Shown piece by piece: positions 1 to 10,741 of a DNA stretch of 64,000 nucleotides (positions are counted from its first letter, which is position 1; each line of letters begins with the position of its first letter). The translations under genes were made by a program, and so were the position numbers. The DNA is from Amorphophallus konjac. Taxonomy: Eukaryota; Streptophyta; Magnoliopsida; Alismatales; Araceae. The DNA is taken from assembly GCA_022559845.1 (NCBI GenBank), contig CM040128.1, positions 176,940,413-177,004,412 on the forward strand. Direction: 5' to 3'. Below the pieces are notes generated by a model. It did not search any database. It saw only the letters and a list, made by a program, of their open reading frames with translations, and was not told the DNA's origin.

Positions 1-394
1 GACAGCAGCTCCCTCAGAGCATGCTCACGGCCACTTAACCACGAAAAATCCTCTCCAGCCACCTGACCACGCCGTAGATTCCTCGAACGCAGCACCGCGA
101 GCTCACACCTGCCAGCAGCCTCTGCCCACGCAGCACAACCAGGGCCACCACCGATGAGGGAGAAGACTCTGAACCTCGATCCTTAGGCCCCATGCTAGCA
201 CGAAAGTCGCGGACAACAACCACCTCCACAGCGTCGCACCGCGCACTCAAGCTCTCAAGCGAGAAACTAGGCGAAAAGCGAACACAAAACCCTAAGCCAG
301 CTGCAGCTGCCGACTGTATTGGACCTTACGGACTCTGATCACTGCAATGTCTCGAATTCCTATGTACATCCACAACCACCGCTCTGATACCAGC
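1..394 (-). mobile_element. 5' internal start of gypsy element G1
   Basis: Read on the minus strand, this follows a long LTR (395-3638) and begins with a Met-tRNA primer site (381-392), so it is the untranslated leader and possibly the first gag codons of a Ty3-gypsy element whose body lies left of the window. A short minus frame (250 to 35) contains an internal ATG beginning MGPKDRGSE that could be the gag start, but no gag domain can be recognised in so short a piece. GC content is high, like the LTR. Orientation is sure; the coding claim is weak. Confidence 0.6.
381..392 (-). other. Primer-binding site of G1 (Met-tRNA type)
   Basis: The minus strand reads TGGTATCAGAGC, the classic complement of the 3' end of plant initiator Met-tRNA, two bases after the LTR end (TTTACA, plus-strand 395-400). 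It fixes the element's orientation and the LTR boundary. Confidence 0.85.
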
Positions 395-2402
395 TGTAAA
401 GACCCGAGAATCCGATTACCGGGAAGGCCCGATAACCTGAGACTCGCACTGCCGCCCATGAGCCGGGAGGGCTCGGAAGGGCTAAAAGGAGTGTGGAGGC
501 ACAACGAAATAGGAAATAAAGCAGGACAATTCAACAATTAACAGAAATAAATAAACAACTACTACAACAGAGTCCAGTCCAACAGAAAGTACAGTCTAAA
601 GTAGTAAGACGTACCACACGCCAAGTTAACACTCGGCCCGGCAAACTGGCAACTGAGAACCTCCGCTCCGCACCCTCGAACCTCGAGGAAGAACCGCCAC
701 ACCAGAAAAGCAGGGAGTCTCCAAAATAGAGACTCAGCAGGGATCCCGCGGAACCCCAACCGAAAACAACGACGGTAGCGGAAGGGAGAGCTACAACTAC
801 AGCAGGAACAACAAACCGGTGGCCGGTCAAAAACTCGGCACTACAGCTACTCCTACTGTACCAGAAGGCACACTTCGATCACGCAGTCTAAGCTACCGAA
901 CCACGCTAGTACCACCTACCGAAGTAAAACACACGGTAACCACACCGTAGAGGCATGTCCCCCGGACACAGCCTACCTGGACACGCTGTCCAAGGTGCAA
1001 CCCCGACCATCCGATCGCGGGTACCGCACAACAAGGCGCAACCTCGGTGAAGCTACAAGCACTAATCTCACGACGCAAAAACTGACACACGCGCCACGGT
1101 GAGACAACCGAACTCAATGGTCAACATGACTGAAAACTCGAAGGTCAAAGTCACGAAACTGACAGTCTGTCACTCCAACTCGACAGGAGTACCACCCACT
1201 AGAAGCACAGCCGGTAGCGTCCCCTGACGTCTTACACCGCGCCACAAGTGAACCGCCTGACGTGGTAGCTCCTACCAAAGGCGCAAACACCGTACAAGTA
1301 ACCACAAACAAGTGACTAGCTGGGGTCACGCCTGTCGACGTGGGTCCAACCACCCCCAACCACGTGTGCACACACAGACCACGCGTTACTAGGTCTGGCC
1401 CTCTGATCGGTTTTTCCCTGTAGCCAGACTCTGGCTACCGACGAGGGGCCTATGGTAACTGGTCCACAAACCACCTCAATGGTGAGTGCCCGTACACCAC
1501 TCCAAGGTGAGACCAGTACCTCGTACTGGTGGGCTACGACTAGTGGAGGGTCACTGAAGGAGTAGACTCTCAACTCAACGGAAAACAACGTCTGAATCCG
1601 ACGACGTACGGGGACAACCCCGTGTACCGGCCCCGTCACACGGTGACCACAGTCGGAGAAGAAACAGGACTCGCAGTCCACGGCCACGCACGCACCGTGC
1701 ACGAGAGTCGAGAAAACTCGAGTGGTACTTAAGCCACTGGACTCTGGACAGTCCTCTAGACACACTACAGCCAACGGTCCTTGAGTCACAAGACTCGGGG
1801 TCAAGACCGTTGCACGCAACAGCACAAGGCCGTCGATCTAGCCCAATCTCTAGGTGCAAAACCACGATATCACGAATACCGAGATAGCTCACAAGCCACC
1901 AAGACTGTTCCCTCAGGAAGGGAACGCAAGGGACCACGGCCACACGGAAAAACACAAAGGCACGATTCCCAGGGCAGCACACAAGCCGCCATGTCGATTT
2001 CCCATCTCGAAGCAAGCGGGAAACCTCCAGCCCAAGACCGGACAACTGGACTCGTAGTCCAAGGCCAAACACGTGGCCCACACGGAAATCACCTTCCAAA
2101 GAAACTCACAATATGCGGGGGAGATCCCACCGCACACACACCGATACCCGGTGACTCGATCGATCATAACACGGAAGCCTAACACGTGAGAAGTCACTCA
2201 GACTCTCAACCCTATGGGCACGCTAAACGTGATAACACGGTCCTCCAGACACCCTCAAAACATGGACATAGAATCCCATGGGTGTCTAGCACTCACGAGA
2301 CCGCAAGTCGACCATTGGGTCCCAACCGGGTTGACCAGGGATCCACACATCGCGAAGCAAGGCGGAAAACACAAAAACTCACCTCGGAACGACATAAAGC
2401 CT

Positions 2403-2858
2403 GACGGTCTAACCTTAGACCATCACATGGCTGTAACGGTCTAGACAGGACCGTCACATCAACCTGGCGGTCTAACGCAGGCCGTTACACGGCCCAAGGG
2501 AACGCAGAATGTAACGCGCCTGGCCTAGCGCGTTACACAAATGTAACGCGCTTGCCCCAGCGCGTTACACAGATGTAACGCGCCCACCCTGGCGCGTTAC
2601 ACGCGCTGACCCCAAACAACGGTTGAAACGCCCCTGACGGCCCACCCCGGGCGCGTTACACGCATGTAACGGTCCGTCGGGGGCCGTTACACCCCCAGCC
2701 CTCAACTGGGTAACAGGGGATGTGACGCACCCACCCAGGCGCGTCACATGGCTGTGGCAGTCTATCGTGGGACCGTCACACCCACGAACGCCAAAGGGAA
2801 TGTAACGCCCCTGCCCAGGCGCGTTACACATGTAACGGTCACTGGAGTGACCGTCACA
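2403..2858. repeat. Array of about 12 palindromic 28 bp modules
   Basis: Best units lie at 2510-2537, 2542-2569, 2574-2601, 2665-2691, 2721-2748, 2801-2828 and 2831-2858. Each is a 10 bp arm, about 8 bp loop and 10 bp inverted arm, e.g. TGTAACGCGC...GCGCGTTACA. Degenerate units sit at 2403-2427, 2432-2458, 2466-2488, 2636-2660 and 2755-2780. Arms vary in step (TGTAAC/GTTACA against TGTGAC/GTCACA). The outer 10 bases TGTAACGCCC of the unit at 2801 equal the LTR terminus of element D. It lies downstream of the TATA box on the minus strand, so it should be in the transcript. Confidence 0.85.
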
Positions 2859-3404
2859 CCCTCCCGAGAACGTTACGGCGGGAAACGACCCGAAAAATGT
2901 CCCACGCCCCCATACCTCCACGGGAGAGGGGGAAAACAAGGGGGAAGCCCCCAAATAGCCCCTAGCATGCATCTAATGCCTCGGATCGGCCAAAAATGCC
3001 GTAAAACGAGAGATCGGCCCACAAGCCCTAAAACATGGGTTTTGCCCAAAAACCCCGATTCCACCCGCTCGGCTCACCACGGCCTACGAAACTCGCGGGA
3101 AAAGAAGTGCACGAGCTGGGGGTCCATCTCCCTACCTACACCGAGGAAACGACGCGCTGTGGACACCGATCCATGAAGAAATCGTCGCGAAACCCTCGCC
3201 GGCTCGCGATCGCGCCACCGAGCTTCCACGCGCCTCCTCCGCCTCGATCCTCACCTGTCCTCGCCCGCATCCTCGCCTGCGCCACCTCCACCTCGCCCCC
3301 GCCTCGCTCCGTCGACCGCCGGAGAAGAGAGGGGAGAAAGAGGGCGTGAGAGAAGAGAGAGGGAGGGAAGAGAGAAATGATAGGGGGAGAGAGAAAAGGG
3401 TTAG

Positions 3405-3412
3405 TATATATA
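3405..3412 (-). promoter_or_regulatory. TATA box of G1 LTR
   Basis: TATATATA on the minus strand, followed on that strand by a CT-rich tract (about 3380 down to 3310) typical of plant transcription starts. This is the likely LTR promoter of G1. Confidence 0.6.
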
Positions 3413-4133
3413 GGAAAACCTGAAAATTACAGAAATTCAAAAAATTATGAAAAATTACCTCCGCGATCCTCGGGAAGAGCACAATGCAGTGGTAACGTCC
3501 CGGAGTCAGAGAACGCCACGGTTTGCCCTGCAAAGAGTTCCAAAGGCACATCAGGGAAAAACACGTGTAAAGCACAAAATACACTCCGAGACCCACTAAA
3601 ATGATCCGAAAAATATCCAAAAAATCCGGGGCATTACAGGTAGGGTCCGGGCCTCGGAAGGCGAATGTCGTCATGCCGGGGAGTCGAGGCTGGCCTCGGG
3701 AATATTGCTCCCGGGCGAGGGTCCGGAAGACTGGGTCATCAGTTCGAGCGGTCGGCGGCTAGCTCGAGACCAGCGGTAGGCACGCGGTTCCGTGACAGAA
3801 GTAGGTGCGGCATCATCGCGTCTGCGCGGCCACCGTGGGTTGTCATACGCGGGTGGACCCGGGATGCGGGTGTGTTCGCCGTTGTTATAACGGCTTATAC
3901 GCGATGGGCATGGACTTGTGTGCGATGGCTTGACGCCGCGTGAGGGGAGTACGTGTGACATACCCTCGGCGTGTACGAGCCGATCAACAAGTCAACCACG
4001 CGCGCACTTAGCTACTCGCATCCCTGACCCTTGCCGAAGGCCTCGGGAGTCCGAGGGCACGACAGTTAGGTCGAAGGGTGTTGCTTTGCATCCCTCATTC
4101 CATACATTATCCCTTGAGCTGCCTAGGGGGGAA

Positions 4134-4142
4134 TTTTATAGG
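4134..4142 (+). promoter_or_regulatory. TATA-like motif of Pal copy A
   Basis: TTTTATAGG followed by GGAAGATGAAGGGTCATGG; the same block is kept at 17373-17381 in copy B and in weaker form in the third piece (around 21065). It lies about 25-30 bp before the first hairpin, so a transcript would begin near or in the hairpin array. Confidence 0.5.
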
Positions 4143-4163
4143 GGAAGATGAAGGGTCATGGGG

Positions 4164-4564
4164 GGTTTAGGCGGACTAGGTTTGGGGGGAAAGCTGGTCC
4201 GGGTAAACCCTGGGAGAGTGTTACGGATTGGGGGAGGGAGGGTTTAGGCGGACCAGTCCTAGGGGCTGGTCTGGTCCGCCTAAACCGCTCACGGAGGGGT
4301 TTTTCTTTTGTTAAAAAACCTTTTTTTAGTTTTGATGGGGTTTAGGCGGACCAGCCTGAGGGGGCAGGCTGGTCCACCTAAACCCCCTCCCCCAGGGGGT
4401 TTAGGCGGACCAGCCTGGGGGTCCAGGCTGGTCTGCCTAAACCCTCCCCCAGGGGGGGTTTGGGCGGATTGGCTGGGCATTTTTTTAATTAAAAAAATCT
4501 TTTTTTTGGATTAATGGGGGTTTAGGCGGACCAGCCTTGGGGGTGAGGCTGGTCCGCCTAAACC
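4164..4564. repeat. Five long hairpins of Pal copy A
   Basis: Five imperfect palindromes of about 45-55 bp: 4164-4210, 4230-4285, 4338-4385, 4397-4443 and 4516-4564. The left arm is near GGGTTTAGGCGGACCAGCC and the right arm its inverse; loops are G-rich and variable. T/A-rich spacers separate some units. Both arms keep the AGG/CCT pair here, while copy B mostly has ACG/CGT. The arms look telomere-like (TTTAGG) but are not tandem telomere repeats. Confidence 0.9.
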
Positions 4565-4574
4565 CTCCCCGGAG

Positions 4575-4677
4575 GGGTTTACGCGGGTTTCACCGAGGGT
4601 TTACCGCGGGTTTGACTATTGTTTGACTGGGGTTTGATTGTGGGTTTAGTTGGGGGTTTGACTGAGGGTTTGACTGA
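4575..4677 (+). repeat. Degenerate GGGTTTGACTGA tandem repeat
   Basis: About eight copies of a 12-14 bp unit resembling GGGTTTGACTGA follow the hairpin array. The same tract occurs twice in copy B (about 17749-17860 and 18390-18510), after each hairpin array, so it is part of the family's structure. Confidence 0.8.
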
Positions 4678-5551
4678 CCGCGCAGGTCGATCGGCGTGCG
4701 AGGGCGCACGATGGTGGTGCATGACGCGATGGGTTGCTGGGAGTCCCGAGTTTGACTCGGACTTGCTGTAGAGTGGCTGGAGCATACGCGCCCACCAGGT
4801 GCTCGGGGAAATTTCTGACACGCGTGTGTGGGCCGTATAAGGGTGTTGTGTGGGCTCCTGAAGCTTGTGGTTGGTCCCAGGTGGGTCTTCCTTTGACTGT
4901 AGAGGGATGGAGGGAGGCGACTCGAGGGTAGACCCCGACCTCGTTGCTGGGTACAACATGGCGTGGCTTGTAGTCAGGGCGCCCCCGGGTCGACTCGGGT
5001 AGCTGTGTTTAACACGGGGAAACCCGCAAATTGAGTGATCGGGGGTGGGCCTGATCGATTGTTGATGTTGCTGTGGGTCACGGCTAGCTGGTTAGGACCC
5101 TTGATTGGGCCCGGAGACTGGGGCGTTGACATAATGATGGCGTTTGGCTAGTGGTCAGGGTGACCCTCGCTCCTTGGCAAAGAATCGTATGATGCGGCAG
5201 GCTGTTCTGAGTCTCGAGTTAACTCGGTTGTTGAAGCGTCGGCGGTGTGATACCGTATGTAGGGTGTTCGGGGGTGATCCCCGAATCTTCACAGAGTGCC
5301 GTAAGATATGGCAGGTTGTTCCGAATCCCGAAACTAACCCGGTTGTCAGAAAATTGGCTGGCATAGTGCCATTTGCTCAGGGCCGATCCCCAGTTGTTAT
5401 GTTGCGCCGCTTGACCCGGTGAAGTGTCTTGATTTCTGAGCTCAACTTGACTGGTAGAGCAACTTTGGCGATGTGCCATTTTACTCTATTTAGGGAGTAT
5501 TTCCCTATGCTTAATCCTTGATTAATTCAAGAAAAAAAGCCGGTGCCAACA

Positions 5552-6634
5552 CCAGCAAAGATACCATCAAAGAAGGGCTCGGGAATTTCCCCGAACACCT
5601 TTAAGGCGTTGCTCACCCAGCCCTTTCTACGACACACTGAGCCCAGTCAAGGGTCCTAACTAGTTCGCCGTGACCAACGGCATCATCAACAGTTGATTGG
5701 GGCCATCCCCGGTCACCTTGCCCTCGGGTATACCCGCCTTCAACTAAGCCACCCGGGCCAACCCAGGGGCACCGACTACAAGCCAAGACACATGACACCC
5801 AGCAACGAGGCCGGGGTCCACCCCCAAGATGCGTCCCTCCAGCCATCTAAAGTCAAAAGAAGGCTCATCCCAGTCATTCATGGGCTTTGGAGGCCCACAG
5901 TACACCCTTGCGGCCCATGCACGTGTCGGGAATTTTCTCGAACACCTCACAGGCGTGCATATCCCAGCCATTCTACAGCAAGACGGGGGGGGGGGGGGGG
6001 GGGGGGCAACCCGCGGCTCGAATGCATTAGATGTGTCCTACGTCAACCCTATAGTAGATTGGGGCCACCCCCGATCCTTAGATACCCGGCGTTGGGCTAA
6101 TTACTTTTAGCACCCGGGCCGACCCGGGCTGCCCCGCCAACCCGCCGTGCAACGTGGCACATATCACAAAGGATAGGCCCACATGCCCGAAATGCCTTCC
6201 CATGGTTCCCACGAGTTACACTACCCATCCTCGGGCCAAGCCCAAGGCCCGCTAGCCCACTACCTAAGTCGTTCGGCAACCCTAGGTGTGTCAGGAATTT
6301 CCCCGAACGCCTTGCGAGCAGCAACAACAACATCAAGCAATTGACCCCCACGGGACAATCCCAACACCCTGGAGCACTCGATCCTTCAAAGGACAACCCA
6401 GAAGAACGACAGAAGGTCACCCAGACTGCCCCCTACGGCCACGCCTCGCCCGGGGGGAGTTTGCCTCAGGCGCAGCAGCGCCCTGGTGGGGGCGAACTCC
6501 CCCGGGGGTAGCCTCTCCACCCAGCCCGGTCAACCCCCGCTTGGACTCGTCCCCATCCCAGCTCCGCGCAAGGTCAATCTACGTACCAACGTGAAGAAAC
6601 CCGCGAAGTTGAAGCCTCGAGATCACACATGTCA
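5552..6634 (-). repeat. Inverted, roughly 350 bp tandem Pal fragments
   Basis: The reverse complement of this region matches 4700-5100 of copy A: a GTTAGGACCC block, a TTGCTGGG block and a GTAGAGTGGCTGG block in the same order. The landmark GGAATTTCCCCGAACACC recurs at 5581, 5928 and 6293, giving three units 347 and 365 bp apart. So three diverged units sit head-to-head with copy A, forming a broken inverted repeat. The last 250 bases are GC-rich and only vaguely family-like. Confidence 0.7.
5985..6006 (+). repeat. G22 homopolymer
   Basis: Twenty-two consecutive G inside the inverted Pal repeats. Exact length may be a sequencing or assembly artefact. Confidence 0.85.
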
Positions 6635-7690
6635 TGTCACGCCCTGAGATTATGTAGCGAAAATAATCGGGAACGTGAACAGTCAGCTAGTACGCCTCTG
6701 CGAGCAATACAATCAGAGCACAAATCATTCACACATAAAATGAATGGAGATAAGGATTGACCAAAAATATAACTTTTATTGATAATAACAATCAAATTAC
6801 AATGATATTTGACTCAACTCACTAGACTCAAATAAAGGGAAAAAAAACATAAAGACTCTACTAGGTCTTCTCTCGATCTTTAATCACTCGCGGATCCACC
6901 ACTTGAATAATCTGAATCCGACCTGCTAAAATTTTCTTAAAAAGATTGGAAAAGTAGGGAATGACCACACATGTCCAGTAGGTATCTTCGTATCAACATG
7001 AAGGCAATGTTTCAGAAATTAACATCTCAGCTCTAGAGTAAAGATAAACGAAATAAGACGGTAGAACATGCGGTGAAAAATCAAAGTAACACAAGTAACA
7101 TGATATGATCAAGATTGAGATATGAGAGCATGATTGAACATATACATAACAACAATGTAAGTTTGGCCTTTCATGAACAAGAATGTACTTTTTCATAATC
7201 ATAAAGGCTATGCACTAGAAAGTAATGTAACGAGAATGTAGTAGCAAGCATGTAATTTCACAAGATTGCCTCGTGAGAATTCGTGGATTTCAACCGTTTA
7301 TAAAAAAAGTACTCACAGCGTAATGCGACGCCAATATTCATCATATCCCATGGTTTATAGTATGTTTCCGGCTATCTGTCGAGGGGACTAGAGTTAAGCC
7401 CTTGGACACTGTCCATGTCCGCTCTTGCATCTTCAAGTTATAAATCAAGCTACTTCCACAAGAATATAAATATGGCCAATAATGTAACAAGTTCAAACTG
7501 TAGTTTCATGATAACAATTATCAAGGCAAGAATGTTTCAATTAAGAATATGAGAGTTCAAGATTTGATTTAGAGCAAGGTTATGCTATGAAGAAAAATCT
7601 GGCAGTACAACATCATATTCTTTTCTTTCCATAAGTTATTAATATCTTATTTGACAAATGTTAAGTTCCAAGCAATCATCAGATCATCTA

Positions 7691-8109
7691 GCCTCACTTT
7701 GGTATCGGTTTATCTCATGGTTAGCTCTAAGTTAACTCCGGGATAAGTTTTTTTGTGCTTTGATAAAGAGTTAGTGTTAATCGGTTTAGGTTAAGGACTA
7801 ACCCAGAGTTATTCCTAGGTTTTGAAACCCACACCCAGAGGTGGGTTAAGATGGGTTAACCTCTTATCCTCAATAAATGCTCAATTAAATATGTCTCTCT
7901 CTCTCTCATAATTAATACTATTTCTCTCTCTCATTATTACTGGGTTAACCTACTATTTATCAAATCATACTAGATTAAAAGTAGGTTACCACACATCCTT
8001 ACTCCCCGATTAACTACCCTCCTACCAAATTAAAAATGGGTTAACTCCGGGCTACTTTAATCGGGTTGAGTTAGTCCACATTTAGCCGAACTCCATACCA
8101 AAGTGAGGC
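7691..8109. mobile_element. MITE in D's 3' LTR, 3 bp TSD
   Basis: 419 bp with perfect 15 bp terminal inverted repeats GCCTCACTTTGGTAT, flanked by CTA at 7688-7690 and 8110-8112. The paired LTR has the empty site with one CTA (about 19993), which proves insertion after D arrived. A 3 bp target duplication fits PIF/Harbinger (Tourist-like) elements, though their usual target is TTA/TAA, so the family call is an inference. No transposase is encoded. Inside are TGGGTTAAC-type repeats and short CT runs. Confidence 0.85.
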
Positions 8110-8169
8110 CTAGGAACTTATAAAACCCAACCCAAAGGTCAAACCTCGGGTTAGACAGGGTCAAGGATA

Positions 8170-8912
8170 AAGCGGTCATTTATTGGACCGTTTGTGGACA
8201 AGAGCGGTCTTGGGCCAATCGCTAGACAGGGCTTAGCGGTCGTCTGAGGACCATTTTTAACCAAAACTTAGAAAAACACCGGTAGTGTAAGTGCTTTCTA
8301 GACAATTTGGGTTTTGATGGTACAACCAGCTCGGCGTCCTAGTGGGAATCCCAGGCTCGCGGAGTCTTATGGAGGCCTTGAAATAAAATCACCTAGTCTA
8401 GTGGAAGGAATATCCAATGGAGTGGATCACAAGTCCAAGATTGTGTGCTTAATGTGTAAAGTGTATCTAATGACATCGTACCGGAATACGTGCCATGTAC
8501 TTAAAAAAAGACTCAAGATGAGAGTGATATCGTGATAAAATTACGATCTAATAAAAACTAGACAAGTCCATAATCCATATGAAATTTAAGGTAAATACAA
8601 GAATATATAGTTTTGGCATGAAATTAGCATAAGTTTAAAATAAGTCCAAAGTGCATAAAGATCATAAAATCTACTAGGATGATTGATTAACAAATCCAAG
8701 TATAAGAATATAGTACTTAAAACAAGGGTAAGACCTAATTAGCTAGGCTTATCATAAGATAAATAGAGCTATTTTGCATTAAGTTTCGGGTTTAACAATA
8801 ATACATAACGCAGAGAATGAAAACGATCTCGGGAGGATCGTTTTATGGACCTTAGTGGTCTATCATAGGGCCGCTAGGGGTCTCATGCGGTCTCAGGAAG
8901 ACCGTTTCTTCC
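8170..8912. repeat. GCGGTC/GACCGC hairpin modules in D LTR
   Basis: Two clusters, 8170-8255 and 8820-8912, each with several short inverted pairs such as AGCGGTC-(N6-8)-GGACCG and GCGGTCTCAGGAAGACCG. The partner LTR keeps them at 20040-20133 and about 20650-20740. They share the CGGTC...GACCG core with the 28 bp modules of G1 and O. Confidence 0.75.
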
Positions 8913-9662
8913 TGTCTACTGTAAATAGCAATAAAAATCAAAATATGGCTAATCTAGGGTAGATAGATGTATGATAAAATATGCCAACAGATAAATATGG
9001 CCTGATAAAACCATATTAAAACATGGAGATGCATGGGTTTGAGTGAAACAAACTAGAATTATCATTTTCGTTATTAAGGTAAGGTTAATACATGCTATGT
9101 TAACCCTATATGCGCAGTGATAACAAAATATTAAATACAACATGTGCAATGCATGAAAACTCATGAAACAAGAGGGCTTTTACTCCTAACATGTTATTCT
9201 AGCCTTTGCATGAGATAACCTACCTCTGGTAGTGTTCATATACTTCGAATTTCTGACTCGAAGTAGATCCTAGTTCTGCACGTTCTGTGCCATAATAGCA
9301 ACTTCCCGTCCCTCTTTCTCCTGATCCTCTTGACCTAAATCCATGAAAATTGGAGGGTAGATAGAAGATACGAAGGAGAACAGAAAGTTCTAAAGGACTA
9401 AATGCTAAATACCTCGATTAGGACTTCTATTTTCTTGATCTTCACTGGACTGACGCTCTGGTTCCTGTGCAGACTACAACGAACCAGTAACTTGCAGAGG
9501 CTCTAACTCTCCAACGCCTGGGGCTTCTAGCACGAAAATTTGAGGGTAGTTAGATAAAACTAAGAAGAACATAAAGTTATAAATAACCAACCTGAGATAG
9601 AGTTTCCTTACCTTCGAAATACGCGAGCCAACATTAGGGTTCGCATGAGTCGAAGTTAGGGT

Positions 9663-9672
9663 CTATTTATAG
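9663..9672 (-). promoter_or_regulatory. TATA box of D LTR
   Basis: CTATAAATAG on the minus strand. It lies in the part of the LTR deleted from the 5' copy, so element D's own 5' promoter is gone. Confidence 0.6.
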
Positions 9673-9847
9673 GATTCACCTAGGGTTTAAGGGATTAGAT
9701 CGAACCTAGAGTCCTGAATTGGAGTAGAGTATTACCCTAGAGAGTTCTAGAGAGTCTTCTATGTCAGGTAGCTTCGATCCAATGTGATTAGGTCGCCAAA
9801 GATCCAAGCTTTTCAAGTTTTCTTCCATCCACGGAACTGGGTTGCTT

Positions 9848-9901
9848 AGCGGTCATACCCGGACCGCTAGGGTGGGTCTGGCGGTCGCGTGATAGACCGC
9901 C
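9848..9901. repeat. Two perfect hairpin modules in D LTR
   Basis: AGCGGTC-(N7)-GACCGCT at 9848-9868 and GGCGGTC-(N8)-GACCGCC at 9880-9901. Arms changed together (A/T to G/C outer pair). They lie some 180-230 bp upstream of the minus-strand TATA box. Confidence 0.85.
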
Positions 9902-10165
9902 AGGCTTCACTAAATCCAAAATTTTTGGATTTTTTGTATTATCCCTTAGTTGATGTATATATCCCATTTAAAATCTGTAATTTACCTAAATTACGTTTCT
10001 ATTAACGGGCTTGAGTCAAAAAGCCTTTGAATTGGGTTTTTGGGACTATTTAAGTTGGGCTTAGCCCTTGATAAATATAGGTCATTTAAATAGATTTAAT
10101 AAATCTTTAATTCTTCTTAATTGTCTATTAGGCCTTTTAAAATGCCTAATAATTATATTTTAATC

Positions 10166-10741
10166 CTAAAAAATTCTTGAAAATTTTTCGGGCGTTACAC
10201 CCTCCCCACTTAAAAAGAATTTGGTCCCCAAATTCATCGTAATAAGATTTGCTAAGGAGAGTGTATTTACATTCAAATATCTCCGAAAATCTTTTTCACT
10301 TGGCTTCTTCGGTTTCCCATGTTGCTTCATGTGACCCAGATTTGCTCCATTGGACTTTGACCATAGTTTTATTCCGAAGTTGACGTACTTCCCGTTCAAC
10401 TATTTTGATTGGATTTTGCTCATATGTCAAGTCCTTTTTAATCTCCAGGTTGTCATAAGTTATGACATGGAATGGATCGGGGACGTACCTGTTGAGCATT
10501 GAGACGTGAAACATATCATGGACTCCAACTAATTGAGGGGGCAAAGCTATTCGATATGCGACTTCACCAACCCTTTCAAGAATTTCAAAGGGGCCAATGA
10601 ATCTGGAGTGAGCTTGCCTTTGATGCCGAATCTTCGAATACCTCGAATCGGAGAAACCTTAAGGAATACGTGGTCTCCTACTGGGAATTCTAGGTCGCGT
10701 CTTCTCTTATCAGCATATGATTTCTGCCTGTCTTGAGCCAT
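10166..10741 (-). pseudogene. D integrase C-terminus and chromodomain
   Basis: Minus-strand pieces read AQDRQKSYADKRRRDLEFPVGDHVFLK, the region after the integrase core, then a stretch with FHVSMLNRYVPDP, then VQWSKSGSHEATWETEE, the ending typical of the chromodomain of plant chromoviruses. Frameshifts split it into at least three frames, with the tail near 10300. In the family this module reads histone marks and steers integration; here it is a relic. Confidence 0.8.

Larger units (their letters stand above)
395..3638 (-). repeat. 5' LTR of gypsy element G1 (about 3.24 kb)
   Basis: On the minus strand it starts TGTAATGCCCCGG (at 3638) and ends GGGTCTTTACA (at 395), with the primer site directly after. 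The length is typical of Tekay/Del-type chromoviruses, but no pol is in the window, so the clade is an inference. It contains a TATA box (3405-3412) followed on the minus strand by a long pyrimidine-rich leader, as expected for an LTR promoter, and an array of 28 bp palindromic modules (2403-2858). The short frames inside look like chance in GC-rich DNA. Confidence 0.75.
3639..5551 (+). mobile_element. Pal family copy A, left-truncated LTR-like element
   Basis: This matches the 3' part of the Pal copy at 15380-19439: a TATA motif, a hairpin array, TTTGACT repeats, then about 900 bp of well-conserved sequence ending GCCGGTGCCAACA at 5551. The left part is only loosely alike (around 3930-4010) and the copy abuts G1's LTR, so it was probably cut by G1's insertion. 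No gag or pol homology is visible. The small frames are not conserved enough to call genes. It may be a solo LTR of a larger element or a non-autonomous element. Confidence 0.65.
6635..10199 (-). repeat. 3' LTR of element D (3.57 kb, with MITE)
   Basis: It aligns with 14883-15379 and 19440-20951 of the other LTR. It carries a MITE (7691-8109) absent from the partner, and keeps a 1.1 kb stretch (about 9020-10125) that the partner has lost. It holds GCGGTC-type hairpin modules at 8170-8255, 8820-8912 and 9848-9901, and a TATA box at 9663-9672. Apart from the MITE no gene is seen. Confidence 0.88.

Noticed and set aside
340..1900. Possible duplication: short frames with GIRDI at about 350 and about 1880 on the minus strand
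   Set aside because: Similarity covers few residues and the surrounding DNA does not align by eye.
2403..2858. CRISPR-like look of regularly spaced repeats with variable loops
   Set aside because: The repeated parts are inverted arms of one module, not direct repeats around spacers; no cas genes; the DNA is plant retrotransposon.
4164..4564. Telomere-type DNA (GGGTTTAGG)
   Set aside because: The motif appears once per hairpin arm and is not in tandem TTTAGGG arrays.
5985..6006. G22 as a G-quadruplex signal
   Set aside because: A lone homopolymer of this kind is often an assembly or sequencing artefact; nothing around it supports a role.
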